Assembly (NCBI RefSeq): GCF_042665255.1
Contig: NZ_JBHTCD010000011.1
From: Insolitispirillum peregrinum
Lineage (GTDB): Bacteria; Pseudomonadota; Alphaproteobacteria; Rhodospirillales; Rhodospirillaceae
Length of the DNA: 64,000 bases
Direction: 5' to 3' (one strand)
Positions 8,419 through 16,711 of this stretch are shown here, piece after piece. Position 1 is the first letter of the stretch, and each line of letters starts with the position of its first letter. Both the position numbers and the translations under genes were made by a program. Below the pieces are notes generated by a model. That model was given only the letters and a program-made list of their open reading frames with translations. It was not told where the DNA came from and searched no databases.

Positions 8419-9732
8419 ATGCGTCTGTCCCGCTACTTCCTGCCCGTCCTTAAGGAAACCCCCGCCGACGCGCAAATTGTGTCGCACCGTCTGATGCTGC
8501 GTGCGGGCCTGATCCGCCAGCATACTGCCGGGATTTACAACTGGTTGCCGCTGGGCTATCGCGTTCTGCGCAAGATCGAACAGATCGTGCGCGAAGAACA
8601 GGACCGTTCGGGTGCGGTCGAAATCCTGATGCCGACCGTGCAGTCGGCGGACCTGTGGCGTGAATCGGGCCGTTACGAAGACTACGGCAAGGAAATGCTG
8701 CGCATTGTCGACCGCCACGAACGCGACATGCTGTACGGGCCGACCCACGAAGAAGTGGTGACCGACCTGTTCCGCTCGATTGCGCGCTCCTACAAGGACT
8801 TGCCGCGCAATCTGTATCAGATTCAGTGGAAGTTCCGCGACGAAGTGCGCCCGCGCTTTGGGGTGATGCGGGGCCGTGAATTCCTGATGAAGGACGCTTA
8901 TTCCTTTGATCTGGACGAAGCCAGCGCCCGCCGCGCCTACAACAAGATGTTCGTGGCCTATCTGAACACCTTTGCCCGTCTGGGGGTGAAGGCCATTCCG
9001 ATGCGTGCCGCTACTGGCCCGATCGGTGGGGATCTGTCGCACGAATTCCTGATCCTGGCCGAAACCGGCGAAAGCGGCGTGTTCGTCCACAAGGGCGTGC
9101 TGGACAAGAGCGTTCCGGCGGATGTCGATTTCGACGGCGACCTGCAGCCGATCGTTGACGACTGGACCAGCCTGTACGCTGCCACCGACGAAATGCACGA
9201 GGAAGGCGCTGGCGCCGAGCTGGGCGACGATCTGGTTTCCGCGCGCGGCATCGAAGTCGGCCATATTTTCTACTTTGGCACCAAGTACTCCAAGCCGATG
9301 GGCTGCACCGTGGCCGGGCCGGATGGCGCGCCGGTGGATGTCCACATGGGCTCGTATGGCATCGGCGTGTCGCGTCTGGTGGGGGCGATCATCGAAGCCT
9401 GCCATGACGAGGCCGGGATCGTGTGGCCGGAAGAGGTCGCTCCGTTCAAGGTTGGCCTGATCAACCTGAAGTCGGGTGCGGCGGAAACCGATGCGGTTTG
9501 CGAAGACCTGTACGCCAAGCTGAAAAAGGCTGGTGTGGACGTGCTGTACGACGACCGTGCCGATGAACGGGCCGGGGCGAAGTTTGCCACCATGGACCTG
9601 ATTGGTCTGCCGTGGCAGGTGATCGTCGGGCCGAAGGGCGTCGCCGCTGGCGTTGCCGAGTTGAAGAATCGTGCCACTGGCGAGCGTGTTGAACTGTCGT
9701 TCGATGCGATTTTGGCCAGGCTGGCTGGTTGA
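8419..9732 (+). CDS. proS: prolyl-tRNA synthetase, short alphaproteobacterial form
   Basis: Charges tRNA-Pro with proline in the cytoplasm. It is a class II aminoacyl-tRNA synthetase of 437 aa. Visible motifs are the motif 1 region GLIRQHTAGIYNWLPLGYRVLRK, motif 2 WKFRDEVRPRFGVMRGREFLMKDAYSFD near residues 137-164, and motif 3 GSYGIGVSRLVGAIIE near residues 312-327. The C-terminal anticodon domain follows. At 437 aa it lacks the inserted Ala-tRNA-Pro editing domain of the roughly 570-aa E. coli type, as is usual in alphaproteobacteria. The ATG is preceded by a weak ribosome site. It has its own terminator. Confidence 0.96.
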   Translation: MRLSRYFLPVLKETPADAQIVSHRLMLRAGLIRQHTAGIYNWLPLGYRVLRKIEQIVREEQDRSGAVEILMPTVQSADLWRESGRYEDYGKEMLRIVDRHERDMLYGPTHEEVVTDLFRSIARSYKDLPRNLYQIQWKFRDEVRPRFGVMRGREFLMKDAYSFDLDEASARRAYNKMFVAYLNTFARLGVKAIPMRAATGPIGGDLSHEFLILAETGESGVFVHKGVLDKSVPADVDFDGDLQPIVDDWTSLYAATDEMHEEGAGAELGDDLVSARGIEVGHIFYFGTKYSKPMGCTVAGPDGAPVDVHMGSYGIGVSRLVGAIIEACHDEAGIVWPEEVAPFKVGLINLKSGAAETDAVCEDLYAKLKKAGVDVLYDDRADERAGAKFATMDLIGLPWQVIVGPKGVAAGVAELKNRATGERVELSFDAILARLAG

Positions 9733-9746
9733 TAGCATGATACGGC

Positions 9747-9788
9747 ACCCCTTTCGGGCCATGTTTGGTCCGGGAGGGGTTTTGTCTT
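9747..9788 (+). terminator. Rho-independent terminator after proS
   Basis: Stem ACCCCTTTCGG (9747-9757) / CCGGGAGGGGT (9770-9780), fully paired if two G-U pairs are allowed, followed by TTTGTCTTT. It lies 15 bp after the proS stop. Confidence 0.75.
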
Positions 9789-9894
9789 TGCGATATGCGC
9801 TGCGCCGCATTTTTGACGCAAAGAGCCTCTATTGAGCATTCGACAGGCCCGTGTGGCCGTCTGTTTTTTTATCCAGATAACTCCAGGGGGAATG

Positions 9895-11142
9895 ATGGCC
9901 TTTGACGCCTTTGAGCGGATGATGGCTTGGCGCTATCTGCGTGCCCGCCGTAAAGAGGGGTTCGTGTCGGTGATCGCCGGGTTTTCCCTGTTGGGGATTG
10001 GCCTGGGCGTGGCGACACTGATCATTGTGATGGCGGTGATGAACGGCTTTCGTCAGGAGCTGATCGGTCGCATTCTGGGGCTGAATGGCCATCTGTCGGT
10101 CTATGAAGCCAGCGGCACCATGCCCGACTATCCAAAGCTGATCGCGCCGCTGTCGTCCATTGAAGGCGTGGTGTCGGTTGCTCCGGTGGTCGAGGGGCAG
10201 GTGATGGCCTCGGCCAATGGCGCGGCTGGCGGGGCTTTGGTGCGCGGGATGCATGCCGAAGACCTGCAACGGCGGGCCACCATTGCCGATCACATCGTTG
10301 ACGGGTCACTGAAGAACCTGCAGGGCGACGATGTGGTGATGATCGGCCAGCGGATGGCGCAACGCTATGGTTTGCAGGTCGGCAGTCAGATCAGCCTGAT
10401 TTCGCCCAAGGGCAATGTGACGGCCTTTGGCTCGGTGCCTCGGGTGCGGTCCTATACCGTGGCGGCGATTTTCAATGTCGGGATGTATGAATACGATTCC
10501 AGCTTTATCTACATGCCGCTGGAAGCCGCGCAGACCTATTTCCGCATGGACGGTGGCATCAGCCATCTGGAAGTGATGGTCAAGGAAGCCGAACGGCTGG
10601 CGCCGGTGATCCGGGCGATCCAGAGCAAGGTGGGATCACGCTATCTTGCCAATGACTGGACCCAGTCCAATTCCAGTTTCTTTAATGCGTTGCAGGTTGA
10701 ACGCAACGTGATGTTCCTGATCCTGACCCTGATCATTCTGGTGGCGGCGTTCAACATCATCTCGGGCCTGATCATGCTGGTGAAGGACAAGGGGCGCGAC
10801 ATCGCCATTTTGCGCACCATGGGGGCGTCGCGTGGCTCGGTGATGCGGATTTTCTTTCTGGCCGGGGCCAGTGTCGGGGTGTTTGGAACCCTGTTCGGGG
10901 TGACGCTGGGGCTGGCATTCGCCGAAAACATCGAAGTCATTCGCCAGTTCCTGCAGGGGCTGACCGGACGCGAGCTGTTCTCGGCGGAAATCTATTTCCT
11001 GTCGACCATGCCAGCGAAGGTTGATTACAGCGAAGTCCTGTCGGTGGTGGGAATGGCGGTTGGCCTCAGTCTGGCGGCGACGCTCTATCCGTCGTGGCGG
11101 GCGGCCCGCCTCGATCCGGTGGAGGCTCTGCGCTATGAGTGA
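9895..11142 (+). CDS. lolC: lipoprotein-releasing system permease LolC/LolE
   Basis: Inner-membrane subunit of the LolCDE ABC transporter, which extracts outer-membrane lipoproteins from the inner membrane. It is about 415 aa with the expected plan: an N-terminal helix (ISVIAGFSLLGIGLGVATLIIVMAV region), a large periplasmic MacB-like domain, then three C-terminal helices (FLILTLIILVAAFNIISGL; VGVFGTLFGVTLGLAF; VGMAVGLSLAATLY). FNIISGLIMLVKDKGRDIAILRTMGA is the conserved cytoplasmic coupling segment. Two ATGs (9892, 9895) follow AGGGGG; 9895 gives better spacing. The 3' end overlaps lolD by 8 bases. As in many alphaproteobacteria a single permease gene is present, probably acting as a homodimer. 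Confidence 0.93.
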   Translation: MAFDAFERMMAWRYLRARRKEGFVSVIAGFSLLGIGLGVATLIIVMAVMNGFRQELIGRILGLNGHLSVYEASGTMPDYPKLIAPLSSIEGVVSVAPVVEGQVMASANGAAGGALVRGMHAEDLQRRATIADHIVDGSLKNLQGDDVVMIGQRMAQRYGLQVGSQISLISPKGNVTAFGSVPRVRSYTVAAIFNVGMYEYDSSFIYMPLEAAQTYFRMDGGISHLEVMVKEAERLAPVIRAIQSKVGSRYLANDWTQSNSSFFNALQVERNVMFLILTLIILVAAFNIISGLIMLVKDKGRDIAILRTMGASRGSVMRIFFLAGASVGVFGTLFGVTLGLAFAENIEVIRQFLQGLTGRELFSAEIYFLSTMPAKVDYSEVLSVVGMAVGLSLAATLYPSWRAARLDPVEALRYE

Positions 11143-11842
11143 GGGACAGGCAATGAACGCAATCGCGCTCGATCTGGGGGGGGTCTGGCGGCGGTTTCCG
11201 CAAGGGGCCGGGACGCTGGATGTTCTGCGGGGGGTAAACCTGACCATTGCCCGTGGCGAGATCGTCGCGCTGGTCGGGCCGTCGGGGGCCGGGAAGTCAA
11301 CCCTGTTGCACATCGCCGGGCTGCTGGAGCCGCCGACCGAAGGGCGGGTGATGATCGGCGGCCAGCAGGCCAACGGTCTGGACGATGCCCAGCGGACGCT
11401 GTTGCGGCGGGCGCATCTGGGCTTTGTCTATCAGTATCACCACCTGTTGCCGGAATTTTCGGCGGCGGAAAACGTGATCCTGCCGCAGATGATCGCCGGG
11501 GTATCGCGGGGGGCGGCGCGCAAGCGGGCGGTTGCCCTGCTGGAAAGCATGGGGCTGGCGGCGCGTATTGACCACCGTCCCGGACAATTGTCGGGCGGTG
11601 AGCAGCAGCGTGTGGCGATTTGCCGGGCGTTGGCCAACAAACCGGCCCTGCTGCTGGCCGACGAGCCGACCGGCAATCTGGACCCCAATACCTCGGAGAC
11701 TGTTTTCGCCGAGTTGCTGCGGTTGGTGCGGGATGAAGGGTTGTCGGCCCTGATCGCCACCCATAACCCCGAGCTGGCGCGCCGGATGGACCGGATGGTG
11801 ACCTTGCGCGATGGTCTGGTGTGCGAGGTTTCGCCTGCCTGA
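11135..11842 (+). CDS. lolD: lipoprotein-releasing system ATPase LolD
   Basis: ATPase partner of the preceding permease; it powers lipoprotein release to LolA. Walker A is GPSGAGKST near residue 47, the Q-loop region is FVYQYHHLLPEFSAAENV (typical LolD), the signature is LSGGEQQRVA, Walker B is LLLADEPTGNLD and the H-loop is ATHNPELARR. The chosen ATG at 11135 overlaps the lolC stop by 8 bases and has GGAGG 9 bases upstream. An alternative ATG at 11153, preceded by GAGGG, would shorten it by 6 residues. Length is 235 aa, normal for LolD. It is co-transcribed and translationally coupled with lolC. Confidence 0.95.
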   Translation: MSEGQAMNAIALDLGGVWRRFPQGAGTLDVLRGVNLTIARGEIVALVGPSGAGKSTLLHIAGLLEPPTEGRVMIGGQQANGLDDAQRTLLRRAHLGFVYQYHHLLPEFSAAENVILPQMIAGVSRGAARKRAVALLESMGLAARIDHRPGQLSGGEQQRVAICRALANKPALLLADEPTGNLDPNTSETVFAELLRLVRDEGLSALIATHNPELARRMDRMVTLRDGLVCEVSPA

Positions 11843-11912
11843 CGGGCGAAAAAAGGGGAGGCGAGCTACATTTTAGGGAGCCTTTTCTTGTCTGCACTCT
11901 GAGGGTGTGTTT

Positions 11913-11950
11913 CACTCCCCGCCCGGTATGGAAATAACGTGCGGGGAGTG
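11913..11950 (+). promoter_or_regulatory. perfect inverted repeat covering the ribosome binding site of the EndoU-like gene
   Basis: CACTCCCCGC (11913-11922) and GCGGGGAGTG (11941-11950) form a perfect 10-bp stem with an 18-base loop. The right arm contains GGGGAG, the only good Shine-Dalgarno sequence for the ATG at 11955. In RNA the site would be fully paired with CTCCCC, suggesting translational control (thermometer, ligand or protein switch). As DNA it could equally be an operator. There is no T-run after it, so it is not a terminator. Confidence 0.6.
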
Positions 11951-11954
11951 TAAA

Positions 11955-13109
11955 ATGGGTGTATTTTTCCGTAACTGCTCTTATAAATTGCTTTTGAGCG
12001 GTGTGGCGATGGCTGCTTTTGGGAGCCATGCCGCCAATGCCGAAGTTGGTGAAGCGGGAACCTTGACCGCAACCACCGCCTGCGAGGCCTATAGCAGCAA
12101 AAACACCAAAGCCAATCCCGGCAACGTGCTGCTGGAGGTTGGCAAGGCGTATAAAGTCAGTGGCCGCAACGCGACCGGTGGTGAATGGCTGCATATCTCG
12201 GTTGACGGCGTGGAAACGCCACGCCGGTGGGTCAACCAGAGCTGCGGCACGCTGGTAGCGCAGGCGCCGGAGCCTGCTTCTGCTCCGGCCTCTGGCGAAC
12301 AAAAGGTTGCAGACGCCAAGCCAGCCGGGCAAAACCCCGCTGAACCACCAAAGGAGCCAAAGCCTGCCGCCGACGAGGCCAAAAAGCCCGATGCGCCCAA
12401 GCCGACTTTTGCGCCGTTCTTTGACAGCGTGGCGCAAACCCCGGTGGATGATACCCCGACCGTCCCAACCCTCAGTGCCTTTGATGCGGCAATCCTGACC
12501 ATCTGCGGTCCGTGGGACAGCACGCCGCGGGCCAAGGACTTTGAAAGCGCCATGCTGACGGTGTTCCCGGAACAGCTTGCCGCAATCCAGAAGGCCGTCG
12601 GCGGTGGCTTGACCACGCCGAATGCACCGACTGCGACCTTTGCGCAGGAACTGACGGCGGCCTGGTTTGACAACAAGGCGTTCAAGCATGTCTTCTGCGG
12701 CGAGCCGAACAAGAAATCGTTGGGCGGCCTGCATTTCGAGGGGCGCTATCTGCAGGCCCAGCGCGCCGGTTGGGCGGGGCGGCTGGACGGCCCGCAGTGC
12801 GACAAGGGCGAGGTGAAGGCTCCGGTCTACAGTGTTGGGGTGTCGTTCCTGACCCCCGATGGCGGGGCGGAAAAGGCTTGTCCGAAAAGCTATGTGCACG
12901 GTGAGGGGGCGCTTGACATCCTTATCCATGGCACTCAAGCTTTGAAAGCTGCTCGAAACTGGGCAAAGCCAGAAGATAAATCTGCATGTGTCGCCAATAT
13001 CAGCACGACGCAAGGCGATTATGCGGCTTTGCTGGTTATTAAGAAGCAGGCTGTTGTCACATTCTATCCGGTGGCTTCCCCCAGCACCAAGGAACGCTCC
13101 TGCCAGTAA
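11955..13109 (+). CDS. exported SH3-like plus EndoU-like endoribonuclease candidate
   Basis: A 384-aa exported protein. Its signal peptide (about residues 1-30) ends near SHAANA. Residues about 35-95 contain a Cys-bounded, SH3b-like segment (GKAYKVSGRNATGGEWLHI and then RRWVNQSCG). A Pro/Ala/Lys-rich linker spans about 98-150, and a C-terminal domain runs from 155 to 384. That domain carries FKHVFCGE with H245 and GGLHFEGRYLQ with H260, then K307/K311 before HGEGALDILIHGTQALKAA. The order and spacing of His, His (15 apart) and Lys (about 47-51 further) fit the EndoU/XendoU catalytic triad. The EndoU assignment is my motif reading and needs a profile search. The start was chosen for its signal peptide and GGGGAG site. 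A secreted RNase or toxin-like role is inference. Confidence 0.6.
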   Translation: MGVFFRNCSYKLLLSGVAMAAFGSHAANAEVGEAGTLTATTACEAYSSKNTKANPGNVLLEVGKAYKVSGRNATGGEWLHISVDGVETPRRWVNQSCGTLVAQAPEPASAPASGEQKVADAKPAGQNPAEPPKEPKPAADEAKKPDAPKPTFAPFFDSVAQTPVDDTPTVPTLSAFDAAILTICGPWDSTPRAKDFESAMLTVFPEQLAAIQKAVGGGLTTPNAPTATFAQELTAAWFDNKAFKHVFCGEPNKKSLGGLHFEGRYLQAQRAGWAGRLDGPQCDKGEVKAPVYSVGVSFLTPDGGAEKACPKSYVHGEGALDILIHGTQALKAARNWAKPEDKSACVANISTTQGDYAALLVIKKQAVVTFYPVASPSTKERSCQ

Positions 13110-13120
13110 TGTGTCAGGAA

Positions 13121-13156
13121 AAAAGGCGGAGGGAAGTCACGTCCTCCGCCTTTTTT
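13121..13156 (+). terminator. Rho-independent terminator after the EndoU-like gene
   Basis: AAGGCGGAGG (13123-13132) / CCTCCGCCTT (13143-13152) with A-run before and T-run (TTTTTT) after; 12 bp past the stop. Confidence 0.9.
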
Positions 13157-13182
13157 ATGGGCGGGTCTGCGATGAAAGCATC

Positions 13183-16100
13183 ATGAGCTACGCAAACTTT
13201 GTCCATCTGCGCGTCCACACGGCCTATTCGATGTCCGAAGGGGCCATTGCGACCAAAAAAATCGGCAAAATGTGTAAAGAGATGGCCATGCCTGCGGTGG
13301 CCATCACCGATACGCGCAACCTGTTTGCGGGCCTTGAATTTTCGACCATGGTGGCAGGCGAAGGCGTGCAGCCGATCGTTGGCTGTCAGGTTTCCCTGCA
13401 GCAAGAGGCGGGCGAGGCTCCGCGCGGGTTTGGCAATCGCGATGCCCGTGGTCCTGAACCCGATGATCTGGTGCTGCTGTGCCAGAATGATGCGGGTTAT
13501 CGTAATTTGCTGAAGCTGGTGTCCTCGGCCTATATGGAGACGCTGGGGCACGAAACGCCGCACATTACCTGGGATCAGCTGGCGGCGTACAATGACGGGC
13601 TGCTGTGCCTGACCGGCGGGGTGTCCGGCCCGATTGGCCGCTTGCTGCTTGCCGGGCAGAAAGACGAGGCCGAGGCTGCGCTGGCGCGGCTGAAGGCGCT
13701 GTTTCCCGAACGGCTGTACGTCGAAATCCAGCGCCACGATCTGGCCGATGAAGACCGCATTGAAGGCGATCTGATCGATCTGGCCTATAAACTCGATGTT
13801 CCGCTGGTGGCGACCAACGATTGCTATTACCCCGACGCCGGGATGTACGAAGCCCATGATGTGCTGATCTGCATGGCGCAAAAGGCGACGCTGAGCCAGA
13901 ACGACCGCCGCCGCCTGACGCCCTATCACTATTTCCGCTCGCCGGAGGAAATGCGCGAGCTGTTCAAGGACCTGCCCGAAGCGGTTGACAATACCATGGT
14001 GATTGCGCAGCGCTGCGCGTTCATGGTCGAAAAGATCAACCCGATCCTGCCGCGCTCGGCCCGTGCGGCGGAGCTGTCCGAAGAAGAGACCCTGCGCAAG
14101 ATGGCCGAAGACGGCCTGAAATTCCGCCTGAAGACGCAAGTCTACAGGGAGGAAATGGCGCAGGAAGAACGCGATGCCCTCGCCAAAAGCTATTGGGAAC
14201 GGCTGGAATTCGAGCTGGGTGTGATCATTCAGATGGGGTTCCCCGGCTATTTCATCATCGTGGCCGACTTCATCCAGTGGGCCAAGGATCATGATATCCC
14301 GGTGGGGCCGGGCCGTGGCTCGGGGGCAGGGTCGCTGGTGGCGTGGGCGCTGACCATTACCGACCTTGATCCGCTGCGCTTTCAGTTGCTGTTCGAACGC
14401 TTCCTGAACCCGGAACGCGTGTCGATGCCTGACTTTGACGTCGATTTCTGTCAGGAACGCCGCGAAGAGGTGATCCAGTACGTGCAGGGCGCCTATGGTG
14501 TTGATCGCGTGGCGCAGATCATCACCTTTGGAAAGCTGCAGGCGCGGGCGGTGCTGCGCTCTGTCGGGCGCGTGCTGGAAATGCCGCTGGGTTACGTGGA
14601 CAAAATCTGCAAGATGGTCCCCAACAACCCGGCCAACCCGGTGACCCTGAAGGAAGCCATCGAGCAGGAGCCACAGCTGCAAGCTCTGCGTGACAGTGAC
14701 CCCAACGTGGCTCAGTTGCTGTCGATCGGGCAAAAGCTGGAAGGTCTGTACTCGCACGCCTCGACCCATGCCGCCGGGGTGGTGATTGGCGATCGCCCGC
14801 TGAACGAGCTGGTCCCGCTGTACCGCGATCCCAATTCCGACATGCCGGTGACCCAGTTCAACATGAAATGGGTGGAATCCGCCGGGCTGGTGAAATTCGA
14901 CTTCCTCGGCCTGAAAACCCTGTCGGTGTTGCAGGAAGCGGTGCGGTTGCTGAAGCTGCGCGATATCCACATCGACCTGACCCGCGTGCCGCTGGACGAT
15001 GCGCCCTCCTATGAAATGCTGGCCCGTGGCGATACCGCCGGGGTGTTCCAGCTGGAATCACAGGGGATGCGCGACGTTCTGACCAAGCTGAAACCCGACT
15101 GTCTTGAAGACATCATCGCCGTGGTGGCCCTGTATCGTCCGGGGCCGATGGATAACATCCCGTCCTACATCGCCCGTAAAAAGGGTGACGAGGTGGTGGA
15201 TTACATGCACCCGGACCTGGAGCCGATCCTGAAGGAAACCTACGGGATCATGATCTATCAGGAACAGGTGATGCAGGCCGCGCAGGCTCTGGCGGGCTAT
15301 TCGCTTGGCGGCGCTGACTTGCTGCGTCGCGCGATGGGGAAAAAGATCAAGGAGGAAATGGACAAGCAGCGCGAGATGTTCGAGGACGGCTGTGAGTCCC
15401 GGGGGACACCGCGCAAACGTGCCGCTGAAATCTTTGACACCATCGCCAAGTTTGCCGGCTACGGCTTCAACAAGTCGCACGCGGCCGCCTATGCGCTGGT
15501 GGCCTATCATACCGCCTATCTGAAGGCCAATTATCCGGTCGAGTTCATGGCGGCGATCATGACCTACGACTTGCAGAACACCGACAAGCTGGCCGGGTTC
15601 AAGGCCGAATTGCAGCGCCTGAAACTGCCGTTGCTGCCGCCGGATGTCAGTGCCTCGGAGGTGCGGTTCTCGGTTGAATTCAGCGATGCCTACCCCAAAG
15701 GCGCGGTGCGCTATGCGCTGGCGGCGGTGAAGGGCGTTGGCGAAGCGGCGATGGCCGGGCTGGTGAAGGAACGGGAAAAGGGCGGACGGTTCGTTTCGTT
15801 GCATGATTTCGCCAAACGCATCGACCCCAAGACGGTCAACAAGCGCATTCTGGAAAACCTGGCGCGGGCCGGGGCGTTCGACACGCTGCATCCCGATCGG
15901 GCCGAGGTGTTCAACGGCATCGAAGCCCTGATGAAATATGCGCAGGCGGCCTCCGAAGAACGGTTATCGGCGCAGGTCTCGCTGTTTGGGGGGGCTGACG
16001 ATACGCCAAAGTTCACCCTGCCGCGTCTGGAACGCCCGTGGACCAAGACCGAGATGCTGAACGAAGAACGTGCCGCCATCGGCTTTTTCCTGTCGGCTCA

Positions 16101-16668
16101 TCCTCTGGACAGCTATGCCACCACCCTTGAGCGCCTGTCGGTGGTGAAATCATCGGATTTGGTGACCTATTTGCGCAATGGCGGGCAATCGCCGGTGAAA
16201 ATGGCGGCGATTGTCGGCGGGCGTAAGGAAAAGGTCGGCAAGAACGGCTCTCGCTATGCTTTTGTCTCCCTGTCGGATGCCGGGGGGGCCTATGAAGCGA
16301 TGTTCTTCTCCGAAGTCCTCAATGCCTCGCGTGAGCAGCTGGATTCCGGTCAGGCCTTGTTGATCACCATTGACGCCCGTCTGGATGGCGAGCAGTTGCG
16401 GTTGGGTGGCCAGCATGTCGAATATCTCGACGATGCGGTGTCAAAAGCGACGAAAAAAGTGATGGTTTACTTTTCTGATGAACGGGCCGTCCCCACGTTA
16501 AGGCAGATCATCAGCCAGGATGGCCGGGGGCATGGTCGCATTGTTCTGGTCGCTTGCAATGCGGCTCAGGAAGTGGAAATACAACTCAACGAAGGCTTCC
16601 AGTTGGCTGGTGCAACCATTGGGGCTTTGAAAGATGCGCCTGGGGTGATAAACGTGCGGGAAGTATAA
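13183..16668 (+). CDS. dnaE: DNA polymerase III alpha subunit
   Basis: Replicative polymerase catalytic subunit, 1161 aa from the ATG at 13183, a normal DnaE length. The start was chosen because MSYANFVHLRVHTAYSMSEG is the conserved DnaE N-terminus (PHP domain). Residues further upstream in the frame lie within the preceding gene and its terminator. The catalytic palm has PDFDVDFCQERR with D417 and D419 (E. coli D401/D403 equivalents), and GRGSGAGSLVAW and YQEQVMQAAQALAGYSLGGADLLRRAMGKK mark the fingers. A helix-hairpin-helix region (AVKGVGEAA) and a C-terminal OB fold follow (KMAAIVGGRKEKVGKNG). It is a single gene rather than part of an operon. Confidence 0.97.
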   Translation: MSYANFVHLRVHTAYSMSEGAIATKKIGKMCKEMAMPAVAITDTRNLFAGLEFSTMVAGEGVQPIVGCQVSLQQEAGEAPRGFGNRDARGPEPDDLVLLCQNDAGYRNLLKLVSSAYMETLGHETPHITWDQLAAYNDGLLCLTGGVSGPIGRLLLAGQKDEAEAALARLKALFPERLYVEIQRHDLADEDRIEGDLIDLAYKLDVPLVATNDCYYPDAGMYEAHDVLICMAQKATLSQNDRRRLTPYHYFRSPEEMRELFKDLPEAVDNTMVIAQRCAFMVEKINPILPRSARAAELSEEETLRKMAEDGLKFRLKTQVYREEMAQEERDALAKSYWERLEFELGVIIQMGFPGYFIIVADFIQWAKDHDIPVGPGRGSGAGSLVAWALTITDLDPLRFQLLFERFLNPERVSMPDFDVDFCQERREEVIQYVQGAYGVDRVAQIITFGKLQARAVLRSVGRVLEMPLGYVDKICKMVPNNPANPVTLKEAIEQEPQLQALRDSDPNVAQLLSIGQKLEGLYSHASTHAAGVVIGDRPLNELVPLYRDPNSDMPVTQFNMKWVESAGLVKFDFLGLKTLSVLQEAVRLLKLRDIHIDLTRVPLDDAPSYEMLARGDTAGVFQLESQGMRDVLTKLKPDCLEDIIAVVALYRPGPMDNIPSYIARKKGDEVVDYMHPDLEPILKETYGIMIYQEQVMQAAQALAGYSLGGADLLRRAMGKKIKEEMDKQREMFEDGCESRGTPRKRAAEIFDTIAKFAGYGFNKSHAAAYALVAYHTAYLKANYPVEFMAAIMTYDLQNTDKLAGFKAELQRLKLPLLPPDVSASEVRFSVEFSDAYPKGAVRYALAAVKGVGEAAMAGLVKEREKGGRFVSLHDFAKRIDPKTVNKRILENLARAGAFDTLHPDRAEVFNGIEALMKYAQAASEERLSAQVSLFGGADDTPKFTLPRLERPWTKTEMLNEERAAIGFFLSAHPLDSYATTLERLSVVKSSDLVTYLRNGGQSPVKMAAIVGGRKEKVGKNGSRYAFVSLSDAGGAYEAMFFSEVLNASREQLDSGQALLITIDARLDGEQLRLGGQHVEYLDDAVSKATKKVMVYFSDERAVPTLRQIISQDGRGHGRIVLVACNAAQEVEIQLNEGFQLAGATIGALKDAPGVINVREV

Positions 16669-16711
16669 TGCCCGAATAAAGATGTCATGTCTGATTCATC
16701 TGGGGGTGCTG

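Noticed and set aside
12988..13182. Longer start for dnaE inside the EndoU-like gene
   Set aside because: The upstream residues overlap the end of the preceding gene and its terminator in another frame; the conserved DnaE N-terminus begins at 13183.
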